Source: JANPPS01 sp043758105 (lineage in GTDB: Bacteria > Pseudomonadota > Alphaproteobacteria > Acetobacterales > Acetobacteraceae). Taken from it: 6,814 nucleotides of DNA. The notes below the pieces were generated by a model that saw only the letters and a program-made list of their open reading frames with translations, made no database searches and was not told the origin of the DNA. The DNA is taken from contig JAYVOF010000017.1 of the NCBI GenBank assembly GCA_043758105.1, forward strand, positions 1 through 6,814, given 5' to 3'. A program made the translations under genes and the position numbers. This document shows, in pieces, positions 1-5,863 of this stretch (the first letter of the stretch is position 1; each line of letters begins with the position of its first letter).

Positions 1-2439
1 CCGCAAGCGTTGCGCCCGACGCTCGACCGGGTCGAGTTCATGCTCTATTTCCTGTGGGATCTGGGCCTGAAGGTCGGGCACGCCACGCGGTCGGTCGAGG
101 AATGCCGGGCGAGCGCGGTGGAAGATGTGACCATCAGGACCGCGTTGATCGACGCGCGGCGGCTGGCGGGCGATGAGGCGCTGGCGGTGGAGTTCCAGTC
201 CCGGTTCCTACAAGATTGCACCGAGACCGGCGCGGGCGGCTTCATCACCGCCAAGCAGGCCGAGCGGGACGTGCGGCATCATCGTTATGGCGAAAGCCCG
301 TTCCTGGTGGAGCCCAATATCAAAGAGGGCCGCGGCGGTTTGCGGGATTTGCAGACGCTGTATTGGATGTGCCGCTACGTGTTCGGCGTGCAGGTGATGG
401 GCGAGATGGTCGGGCCCGAGAGCCCGGGCGGTGGCGTGCTGACGTTGATGGAGGCCAAGCACGCCAAGCGGTCCTGGGATTTCTTATGGACCGTGCGGTT
501 CCATTTGCATTACGTGGCCGGGCGGGCCGAGGACCGGCTCACGTTCGACCTGCAGCCCGTGGTTGGCGCCCGCATGGGCTACACCCGGCACGGACGGCAG
601 GATGGGGTGGAGCGATTCATGCGCCACTATTTCTTGACGGCGCGTGAGGTGACGCGGTTGACCGCCGTCTTGGAGCCCGCGGTGGTCCGGGCGGCGCTCG
701 GGCCGCCGGCGATCGCGCCGGAGGCGGATGCAGCGCTGATGGCCGAGGGTTTTGTGCTCGCGGACGGCAAATTGCTGTGTGACCGCAGCCTCGATTTCGA
801 ACGTTTGCCGATCGCCATGCTGCGCATCCTGCAAGTGGCGCGGGATCGCGGTATCGAGTTGCATCCGCTGGCGATCCGCGCGCTGATCCGGCATGAGCGG
901 CAGGCCATCACGCTGCGGGGTGACCCGGCGGCCGCTGCCATCTTCCTGGACCTGCTCTGCGGGCAGGATGGCGAACACGCCAAGGCGCACGGCGCGCGTT
1001 GGATGGCGGTGCTGAATGAGAGCGGTTTTCTCGGACGGTATATGCCGGACTGGGCCCGGATCGTGGGTCAGATGCAGTTTGATACGTATCATGTGTTCAC
1101 GGTGGATGAACATACCATCGAGGCCTTGCGGGTATTGAACGCGCTCGAGCGGGGGGAGTTGGCGGATGTGGCGCCGATCGCCTCTGGCCTCGTGGAGGAT
1201 ATGCAGTCCCGGCGGGCGCTGTACGCCGCAACGATGCTGCATGATATCGCCAAGGGCCGCGGCGGGGATCATTCGGAGCTGGGCGCGGAAGCGGCGTTAC
1301 AGATCGGACCCAGCATTGGGCTGTCGGCTGAGGAAACCGAGACAGTCAGCTGGCTGGTGTTGCATCATCTGTTATTGAGTCAGACGGCGTTCAAGCGGGA
1401 TATTGACGATCCGAAGACCATCATGGACTTGGCCGATACCATACAGTCTCCGGAGCGGTTGAAATTGCTGCTGGTGCTGACGGTCGCGGACATGCGGGCC
1501 GTCAGTGCCAAGGTTTGGAACGGCTGGAAGGCGACACTGCTGCGGGAGCTGTATGCGCGCGTGGCGGACGTGCTGGCCGGCGGCCTCGCCACCACCGAGC
1601 GGGATGTGCGGGTCGCGCGCGCGAAAGAGGCGCTGCTGCCGTATTTGGAAGACTGGACCGAGCCGGAAGTCGCGTTCTTCTTGGGGCTCGGCTACCCCGG
1701 GTATTGGCTCAGCTTCGATCCGGATACCCATGCGCGCCATGCCCGGTTGATCCGGGATGCGGAGATGCGGGATGCGCCGTTGACGGTGGATACGCAGCCG
1801 CTGCCGGCCCGGGCGGTGACGGAGGTGACGGTCTATACAACCGATCACGCCGGACTGTTCAGCCGGATCGCCGGGGCGCTGGCGGTGGCGGGGGCGAGCA
1901 TCGTGGACGCGCGCATCCATACTCTGACCAATGGTAATGCGTTGGATACGTTCTGGATTCAGGACGCCTCCGGCGGTGCGTTCGATGCGCCGCACCGGCT
2001 TGCCCGGCTCAATGTGCTGATCGATCAGGCGCTGTCGGGACGAATCGCGCTCGGCGACGAAATCCGCCGCACGTCGCGCTCATTGATGGGGCAGCGAATG
2101 CGGGCGATCTACGTGCCGCCGCGGGTGGTGGTGGATAACCGGGCGAGCAATACGCATACCGTGCTGGAGGTGAACGGGCGGGACCGGCCCGGCCTGTTGC
2201 ATGACGTGACCGCCGCCATTAGCGAGCAGGGGCTGCAAATCGCGTCGGCACACGTCACGACGTATGGCGTGCGGGCGGTGGACGTCTTTTACGTCAAGGA
2301 CGTGTTCGGACTGAAGGTCGAGAACGAGCGTAAACTGGCCGTGCTCCGCCAATCCTTGCTGGCCGCGCTGCAGGTTCCGGAGGGTCCGGACGAGCCGCGT
2401 CCGCGTCCGATGGTGGACGCGCGGGAGAACGCGGCTTGA
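1..2439 (+). CDS. glnD: [Protein-PII] uridylyltransferase / uridylyl-removing enzyme GlnD, 5'-truncated
   Basis: GlnD is the cytoplasmic sensor of nitrogen status. It uridylylates PII proteins (GlnB/GlnK) when glutamine is low and removes UMP when glutamine is high. The reading frame is open from base 1. The TTG at 10 is an internal codon, not a true start, because the protein begins in the middle of the nucleotidyltransferase domain. The GG...DxD catalytic motif and roughly 100 residues lie upstream of the window. Numbering from codon 10: the end of the NTase region includes LWDLGLKVGHATRS (15-28); a GlnD-associated helical region with EGRGGLRDLQ follows (106-115). An HD phosphohydrolase domain spans about 360-500, with His368, His411-Asp412, His421, His452-His453 and Asp494 as likely metal ligands. 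Two C-terminal ACT domains, expected to bind glutamine, start near 604 (TDHAGLFSRIAGAL) and 717 (GRDRPGLLHDVTAAI). With the missing part the length would be the usual 900-odd residues. No frameshift is seen. It ends convergently with the hydrolase gene. Confidence 0.97.
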   Translation, partial: PQALRPTLDRVEFMLYFLWDLGLKVGHATRSVEECRASAVEDVTIRTALIDARRLAGDEALAVEFQSRFLQDCTETGAGGFITAKQAERDVRHHRYGESPFLVEPNIKEGRGGLRDLQTLYWMCRYVFGVQVMGEMVGPESPGGGVLTLMEAKHAKRSWDFLWTVRFHLHYVAGRAEDRLTFDLQPVVGARMGYTRHGRQDGVERFMRHYFLTAREVTRLTAVLEPAVVRAALGPPAIAPEADAALMAEGFVLADGKLLCDRSLDFERLPIAMLRILQVARDRGIELHPLAIRALIRHERQAITLRGDPAAAAIFLDLLCGQDGEHAKAHGARWMAVLNESGFLGRYMPDWARIVGQMQFDTYHVFTVDEHTIEALRVLNALERGELADVAPIASGLVEDMQSRRALYAATMLHDIAKGRGGDHSELGAEAALQIGPSIGLSAEETETVSWLVLHHLLLSQTAFKRDIDDPKTIMDLADTIQSPERLKLLLVLTVADMRAVSAKVWNGWKATLLRELYARVADVLAGGLATTERDVRVARAKEALLPYLEDWTEPEVAFFLGLGYPGYWLSFDPDTHARHARLIRDAEMRDAPLTVDTQPLPARAVTEVTVYTTDHAGLFSRIAGALAVAGASIVDARIHTLTNGNALDTFWIQDASGGAFDAPHRLARLNVLIDQALSGRIALGDEIRRTSRSLMGQRMRAIYVPPRVVVDNRASNTHTVLEVNGRDRPGLLHDVTAAISEQGLQIASAHVTTYGVRAVDVFYVKDVFGLKVENERKLAVLRQSLLAALQVPEGPDEPRPRPMVDARENAA

Positions 2440-2510
2440 GTGTTGCGGAGGACGGGCGAAGGCGGCGGCAATTTGTAAAAAGGACCGCCAGGCGCGGCAC
2501 CGGCTCGTAG

Positions 2511-2536
2511 GGTGGGGTGCCGCGTAGCACCCCACC
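2511..2536. repeat. Perfect 10-bp inverted repeat between convergent genes (REP-like palindrome or bidirectional terminator)
   Basis: The arms are GGTGGGGTGC (2511-2520) and GCACCCCACC (2527-2536), perfectly complementary, with a 6-nt loop CGCGTA. The hairpin lies 71 bp after the glnD stop and 9 bp beyond the hydrolase stop, so it could end or protect both convergent transcripts. There is no T-run on either side, so it is not a textbook intrinsic terminator. The core TAGGGTGGG...CCCACC resembles palindromes I recall as dispersed intergenic repeats in many proteobacteria. That resemblance is from memory and was not searched. The rest of the 2440-2545 gap shows no gene. Confidence 0.7.
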
Positions 2537-2545
2537 GTTACAAGG

Positions 2546-3496
2546 TCAGGCCCTGGCGAACGCCAGCAGCGCCGCGTTGATCTCGTCCTTATGGGTCGAG
2601 CACATGCCGTGCGGCGCGCCGGCGATGATCTTGAGGGTGCCGTTCTTTACGAGCTTCACCGCCAATTTGGCCGAATCGTCGATCGGCACGATCTGATCGT
2701 CATCACCATGCAGCACGAGCGTCGGCACCGTGATGGTCTTCAGATCCGCGGTGAAATCCGTCTCGGAGAACGCCTTGATGCAGTCGTACTCGCTCTTGAG
2801 CCCGCCCATCATGCCCTGCAGCCAGAAGCTGTCACGTAGGCCTTGGCTTACCTTCGAGCCGGTGCGGTTGGCGCCGTAGAACGGGGTGGTGAGGTCCTTC
2901 CAGAACTGCGACCGGTCCGTCAGCACGCCCTTGCGGATGCCGTCGAACACGGACATGTCGAGCCCGCCGGGGTTGCTTGCGGTCTTTAGCATGATGGGGG
3001 TGACGGAGCCGATCAGCACGAGCTTCGCCGCCCGGGCCTTGCCGTATTTCGCGACGTAGCGCGCTGCCTCACCGCCGCCGGTGGAGTGACCGACGAAAAT
3101 AGCGTTTTTGAGGTCGAGCTTGGTCGCTAGCTCGTTCAGGTCGGAGGCATAGGTGTCCATGTCGTTGCCGTTCCATGGCTGGCTGGAGCGGCCATGGCCG
3201 CGGCGGTCATGGGCGATGCAGCGGAAGCCGTTCATGCCGAGGAACAGCATCTGGTCTTCCCACGCATCGGACGAGAGCGGCCAGCCATGGCTGAACACGA
3301 TCGGCTGACCGGTGCCCCAGTCCTTGTAATAGAGGGTGGTGCCGTCGTTGGTGGTGATGGTGCTGGCCATCTTCCGCATCGCGGGGGCCGGCGCGGCGCG
3401 CACGGGGGCGATCGCGAGGGCTGCGGCACCAAGGCCACCCGCCATGACCGCGCCCATCACCGCGCGCCGTCCAGACGTGATATTCGTGTTGTTCAT
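2546..3496 (-). CDS. Alpha/beta hydrolase, cofactor-free chloroperoxidase/perhydrolase/arylesterase family, with probable Tat signal
   Basis: This is a 316-residue serine hydrolase of the family that includes bacterial non-heme chloroperoxidases and the Pseudomonas fluorescens aryl esterase. These enzymes hydrolyse small esters and can form peracids, which secondarily oxidise halides; the physiological substrate is unknown. The visible triad is Ser138 in GHSTGG, Asp267 in HGDDDQIVP and His296 in APHG. Trp72 follows the HG oxyanion motif (HGWP), and the family block DRRGHGRSSQPWNGND starts at residue 98. Family cytosolic members begin near residue 44 here (ASTITTNDGTTLYYKDWG). The extra N-terminus contains twin arginines (Arg10-Arg11), an Ala/Gly-rich hydrophobic stretch (12-31) and a possible cleavage site near Ala34-Ala35, which suggests Tat export to the periplasm. 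The ATG at 3496 is chosen because an AAGGGG Shine-Dalgarno-like sequence precedes it by 8 nt. Met40 or Met43 are alternative cytosolic starts. It is transcribed divergently from ogt, and no functional link to its neighbours is evident. Confidence 0.93.
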   Translation of the reverse strand: MNNTNITSGRRAVMGAVMAGGLGAAALAIAPVRAAPAPAMRKMASTITTNDGTTLYYKDWGTGQPIVFSHGWPLSSDAWEDQMLFLGMNGFRCIAHDRRGHGRSSQPWNGNDMDTYASDLNELATKLDLKNAIFVGHSTGGGEAARYVAKYGKARAAKLVLIGSVTPIMLKTASNPGGLDMSVFDGIRKGVLTDRSQFWKDLTTPFYGANRTGSKVSQGLRDSFWLQGMMGGLKSEYDCIKAFSETDFTADLKTITVPTLVLHGDDDQIVPIDDSAKLAVKLVKNGTLKIIAGAPHGMCSTHKDEINAALLAFARA

Positions 3497-3575
3497 CTAA
3501 CCCACCCCTTTTTGACCGCTGCCGCAATAAGGCATGTTCACCCGGCCGTAAAGACCGTTCAGTCTAGGGAATGTC
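3497..3575. promoter_or_regulatory. Divergent promoter region between hydrolase and ogt
   Basis: This 79-bp gap must hold the start signals of two divergent genes. For the hydrolase (minus strand) the clearest element is AAGGGG at 3505-3510 (complement), 8 nt before its ATG. A weak sigma70-like pair, TTTACG (complement of 3547-3552) and TATTGC (complement of 3524-3529), has a 17-nt spacer. For ogt (plus strand), AGGGA at 3566-3570 sits 5 nt before the ATG. TTGACC at 3512-3517 has no acceptable -10 partner. The boxes are weak and the promoter calls are tentative. No operator or Ada-box-like sequence is recognisable. Confidence 0.35.
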
Positions 3576-4079
3576 ATGATTAAACTATTGCTGGACCGTC
3601 TGGCCACGCCGATCGGCACCGTGCTGCTGGTCCATGACGAGGCCGGGCGGCTGCGGGCGCTGGATTTCGAGGATTTCGAGCCGCGGATGCGGCAATTGCT
3701 GCGGTTACAGGTCGGCGTGGTGGAGCTGACGCCGGCCCCGTCCCCCGTTTCGCGATTGGTGCATGCCTATTTTGAGGGCGGGCACGGGGAGCTGGAGACG
3801 ATCCGGACTGAAACGGGTGGGACGCCGTTTCAGCGCGCGGTCTGGGCGGCGCTCCGGACGATCCCGCTGGGTCAAACGCTGAGCTATAGCGCGCTCGCGG
3901 CCCGCATTGGCCGTCCAACCGCGTCCCGGGTGGTGGGGATGGCCAACGGCGCCAACCCGATCGCCATTGTCGTGCCGTGCCACCGGGTGATCGGCGCTGA
4001 CCAGTCGCTCACTGGGTTCGGTGGCGGCCTGCACCGGAAGCGGTGGTTGTTGGAGCATGAGGGCGCGGTCGTGAAATAA
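3576..4079 (+). CDS. ogt: Methylated-DNA--[protein]-cysteine S-methyltransferase (O6-alkylguanine-DNA alkyltransferase)
   Basis: This suicidal DNA-repair protein transfers the alkyl group from O6-alkylguanine (and O4-alkylthymine) to its own cysteine in one irreversible step. It has 167 residues, a normal size for stand-alone bacterial Ogt. It lacks the zinc-binding regulatory domain of Ada. The short N-terminal domain spans about 1-80 and the DNA-binding/catalytic domain about 83-164. The active site is PCHRVIG with acceptor Cys135 and His136. By alignment to human MGMT, with a constant offset of 10, the key positions are Tyr104 (SYSALA), Arg118 (the finger that replaces the flipped base), Asn127 and Glu162 (LLEHEG); all are present. 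The ATG at 3576 is supported by AGGGA 5 nt upstream; an overlapping ATG at 3571 is out of frame. It lies convergent to the UdgX fusion gene, so the two are neighbours in a repair cluster but not an operon. No damage-inducible control site is visible. Confidence 0.96.
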   Translation: MIKLLLDRLATPIGTVLLVHDEAGRLRALDFEDFEPRMRQLLRLQVGVVELTPAPSPVSRLVHAYFEGGHGELETIRTETGGTPFQRAVWAALRTIPLGQTLSYSALAARIGRPTASRVVGMANGANPIAIVVPCHRVIGADQSLTGFGGGLHRKRWLLEHEGAVVK

Positions 4080-4085
4080 TTTTTG

Positions 4086-4181
4086 GGGGTGAGGGAGGGG
4101 ATTTGAGCTGTCCTGACTCATTGCTGTTGCGCGTGGGGGCCTTGGTTGACTGAGGGTCGTCGCTGTTGTTTCCCTCACCCC
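4086..4181. repeat. 11-bp perfect inverted repeat (GGGGTGAGGGA / TCCCTCACCCC) in a convergent gap
   Basis: GGGGTGAGGGA at 4086-4096 is the exact reverse complement of TCCCTCACCCC at 4171-4181. The two arms are separated by 74 nt that code for nothing I recognise. The left arm starts 7 bp after the ogt stop. With the adjacent CCGGCCCTCTCCC motif, the right arm looks like a family of dispersed intergenic repeats that I recall from many GC-rich proteobacteria (from memory). The 138-bp gap 4080-4217 contains no plausible ORF. Confidence 0.6.
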
Positions 4182-4185
4182 GGCC

Positions 4186-4202
4186 CTCTCCCGGAGGGAG
4201 AG
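4186..4202. repeat. Short hairpin CTCTCCC-GGA-GGGAGAG downstream of the UdgX gene
   Basis: A 7-bp perfect stem (4186-4192 with 4196-4202) and 3-nt loop lie 15 bp beyond the stop codon of the minus-strand UdgX fusion gene. It could stabilise or help end that transcript, or the ogt transcript arriving from the other side. No T-tract follows on either strand, so an intrinsic terminator is doubtful. Together with the neighbouring CCCTCACCCCGG it is more likely part of a dispersed palindromic repeat. Confidence 0.5.
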
Positions 4203-4217
4203 AGGGAAGACTTTGTT

Positions 4218-5642
4218 TTATGCGGCTAGGCGGGCGATGTGTTTGAGGTCTGCTACGAAGGCGGCGTATTCGCGGGCGCGCGCGTCTTCGTCCGGCAAGC
4301 GCAGCAAATACGACGGATGCACCGTGACAAAGCCTTGCGTGTTGCCCTCCAGCGCGATGGGCCGGCTGCGTTCGCGGGAGATGGTGATGGTGCGGCCTAA
4401 AACGGCGCGGGCGGCGGTGGCGCCGAGCATGACGGTGAGGGCGGGGCGGATCTCGTGCCGCTCGAAATCGAGCCAGATCTTGCAGGCGACGATCTCGGTG
4501 GTGCCGGGCTTTTCGTGGATGCGGCGTTTGCCGCGGGGGATGAATTTAAAGTGTTTGACAGCGTTGGTCATGTAGATCGCCTGGCGGTCCAGCCCGGCCT
4601 CCGCCATCGCGCGGTCCAATAATTGTCCGGCAGGGCCGATGAAGGGGCGTCCGGCGAGGTCCTCTTGATCGCCGGGCTGCTCGCCGACCATCATGATGCG
4701 GGCGTCGGCCGGGCCTTCGCCGAACACCACTTGGGTGGCCGGCTCCCAGAGCGGGCAGCGGCGGCACTCGGCGGCTTGTTGGGCCAAGACTTGGAGCGGG
4801 GTGGCGCCGGCTTTTGGGGTGGTGATCACGGGCCCCATTGTGGAAAGTTTGGCGGCTTTCGGGGCGGAGAAGACGGGGCTGTCCACCATGCTGTCCACGC
4901 GCCCGGCGGCGGTGCGGATCAGTTCCGGGATGGCGGCGGCTTCGGGTAGGTTCTTCCAGTATTTTTGTGGCATTTCGGAGCGCATGGCGCCGATTTTGAG
5001 CCGGGCCGGGTTGAAGATGGAGCTGTAATAGGCCCGCCAGTACGCCTCCAGCCGGTCATCGTCCGGCACGTCCGCGGGGGATGCCCCGGCTTCGAACACC
5101 AGCTCCGTCCCGGTCCAATGCACGCTGCGGTAGGGGGTGAGGATGGACCAGATCATGGTGGCGAAGCGGCGCTGAAAGAATGCGGCGTTGGCCTCCACGA
5201 TATAATGGTCCGGCTCGAACCAGCTGACATACCTGGTGCCGTCCGGTTCGGGGACCTCGCGGAAGCGGACGAAGGCGCGCATCTTGTGCGTGTCGCGGCG
5301 GACGGCTTGGGCGAGGCGCTGCACGCGCTGCACTTCGGGGTCTGTGGTTCGTTCCAGCAGGTGTTTTTCGCCGTGATGCGCGCGCCAGATCAGGCGATAT
5401 AGCAGGGCGAACCGCTCTGGGTCGTGTGCCTGGATGACGGTCTCGGCCAGGTCGACCAGGGCGCGCGGCACGCTGAAGGTGCCGGTGGTGGGGGTGGGCT
5501 CGGACGGCTCGGCGAATAGATCGTCGGCTTGGCGCACGGACCAGACGACATTTTCCGGCGCTACGGCCTGAAGTGCCAAGCTGCGGGCGGCGGTGCGCCA
5601 GCCGGACCAATCCACTTCATGCGCGAGGATTACGGAGTTCAT
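4218..5642 (-). CDS. DUF4130 (TIGR03915-like) domain fused to UdgX-family uracil-DNA glycosylase
   Basis: This is a 474-residue two-domain protein. Residues about 1-255 match the DUF4130/TIGR03915 'probable DNA metabolism' domain that accompanies UdgX. Recognisable blocks are PENVVW, FALLYRLIWRAHHGEKHLL, VRRDTHKMRAFVRFREV, YVSWFEPDHYIVE, MPQKYWKNLPEA and the AAGRVDSMV end. Its activity is unknown. A Pro/Ala/Thr-rich linker (about 255-282) leads to the UDG-superfamily domain (283-474). That domain shows motif A GEQPGDQED (320-328), the UdgX-specific R-loop KRRIH (372-376) and HPSYLL (442-447). In Mycobacterium smegmatis UdgX the R-loop His becomes covalently attached to the abasic site left after uracil excision; the equivalent here is His376. 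Iron-sulfur ligands likely include Cys293, Cys296 and Cys387; the position of the remaining family-4 Cys is occupied by His364 (AVKHFKF). The ATG at 5642 gives the family-typical N-terminus (SVILAHEVDWSGW). It is co-oriented with and downstream of its radical SAM partner, across a 324-bp repeat-filled gap. Confidence 0.94.
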   Translation of the reverse strand: MNSVILAHEVDWSGWRTAARSLALQAVAPENVVWSVRQADDLFAEPSEPTPTTGTFSVPRALVDLAETVIQAHDPERFALLYRLIWRAHHGEKHLLERTTDPEVQRVQRLAQAVRRDTHKMRAFVRFREVPEPDGTRYVSWFEPDHYIVEANAAFFQRRFATMIWSILTPYRSVHWTGTELVFEAGASPADVPDDDRLEAYWRAYYSSIFNPARLKIGAMRSEMPQKYWKNLPEAAAIPELIRTAAGRVDSMVDSPVFSAPKAAKLSTMGPVITTPKAGATPLQVLAQQAAECRRCPLWEPATQVVFGEGPADARIMMVGEQPGDQEDLAGRPFIGPAGQLLDRAMAEAGLDRQAIYMTNAVKHFKFIPRGKRRIHEKPGTTEIVACKIWLDFERHEIRPALTVMLGATAARAVLGRTITISRERSRPIALEGNTQGFVTVHPSYLLRLPDEDARAREYAAFVADLKHIARLAA

Positions 5643-5655
5643 CTTTCCCCGTCAT
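5643..5655 (-). promoter_or_regulatory. Ribosome-binding region of the UdgX fusion gene, overlapping a repeat terminus
   Basis: On the minus strand the bases before the ATG read ATGACGGGGAAAG. The only Shine-Dalgarno-like stretch is GGGGAA, about 3 nt from the start codon, which is close and weak. The GGGG is the last part of the left terminal inverted repeat (5647-5662). The start codon is therefore supported mainly by conservation of the protein N-terminus, and the repeat appears to supply part of the translation-initiation sequence. Confidence 0.45.
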
Positions 5656-5673
5656 CGCGAGCTGCTTGGCGAA

Positions 5674-5715
5674 GCGATCCAGGGGCCGGAAGAGCGCTTG
5701 CCGCCCCTGGATTGC
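5674..5715. repeat. Hairpin with 10-bp perfect stem ATCCAGGGGC / GCCCCTGGAT
   Basis: The arms at 5677-5686 and 5703-5712 are perfectly complementary around a 16-nt loop. One G-T wobble and two further pairs extend the stem to 5674 and 5715. The arm sequence GCGATCCAGGGG next to GTCATCGCGAGC is the typical inner half of the dispersed repeat noted for the whole element. In the radical SAM-UdgX transcript it would fold about 30 nt upstream of the UdgX start codon and could affect read-through, stability or translation. Confidence 0.65.
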
Positions 5716-5800
5716 CGCGCGGGGCTTGTAAGATATTCAACCTTGAACACCAATCCGCGTTTGAGTCACCGTTCGACCGAATACCATCCTTGTTGTTTTT

Positions 5801-5863
5801 AGATGCCAAGACGCCAAGACGCCAAGGAAAACAACAATTTGGCGTCTTGGCGCCTTGGCGTTT
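5801..5863. repeat. Long imperfect hairpin built from GCCAAGAC tandem units
   Basis: The left arm carries two tandem 8-nt GCCAAGAC units (5805-5812 and 5813-5820) followed by GCCAAGG. The right arm carries the complement, TTGGCGTCTTGGCG (5839-5852), followed by CCTTGGC. The stem has 14 perfect pairs (5812-5825 with 5839-5852), one A-C mismatch, then 6 more pairs (5805-5810 with 5854-5859). The loop is 13 nt and A-rich. Such GCCAAGACGCCAAG palindromes are, to my memory, common dispersed intergenic repeats that often yield spurious small 'hypothetical proteins' in annotation. On either strand it would form a very stable RNA hairpin, but no T-run follows. Confidence 0.7.

Noticed and set aside
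10..12. TTG at 10 as the start codon of glnD
   Set aside because: The frame is open to base 1 and the protein starts in the middle of the nucleotidyltransferase domain, so the true start is upstream of the window.
484..1272. Long minus-strand ORF (262 codons) inside glnD
   Set aside because: It is antisense to a clear GlnD coding sequence, has no recognisable motif, and is Arg/His/Gln-rich as expected from a GC-rich shadow frame. The same applies to 1372-1995 and the other overlapping frames.
3512..3540. TTGACC with a downstream -10 box as the ogt promoter
   Set aside because: At 16-18 nt spacing the available hexamers (such as TGTTCA) do not resemble a -10 element.
5736..5747. TTCAA-CC-TTGAA palindrome as a regulator operator upstream of UdgX
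   Set aside because: A 5-bp palindrome can arise by chance, no promoter is recognisable beside it, and it lies inside the repeat element.
5805..5827. GCCAAGAC tandem units as a CRISPR array
   Set aside because: The 8-nt units are directly adjacent with no spacers, are mirrored into a hairpin and have no cas genes nearby.
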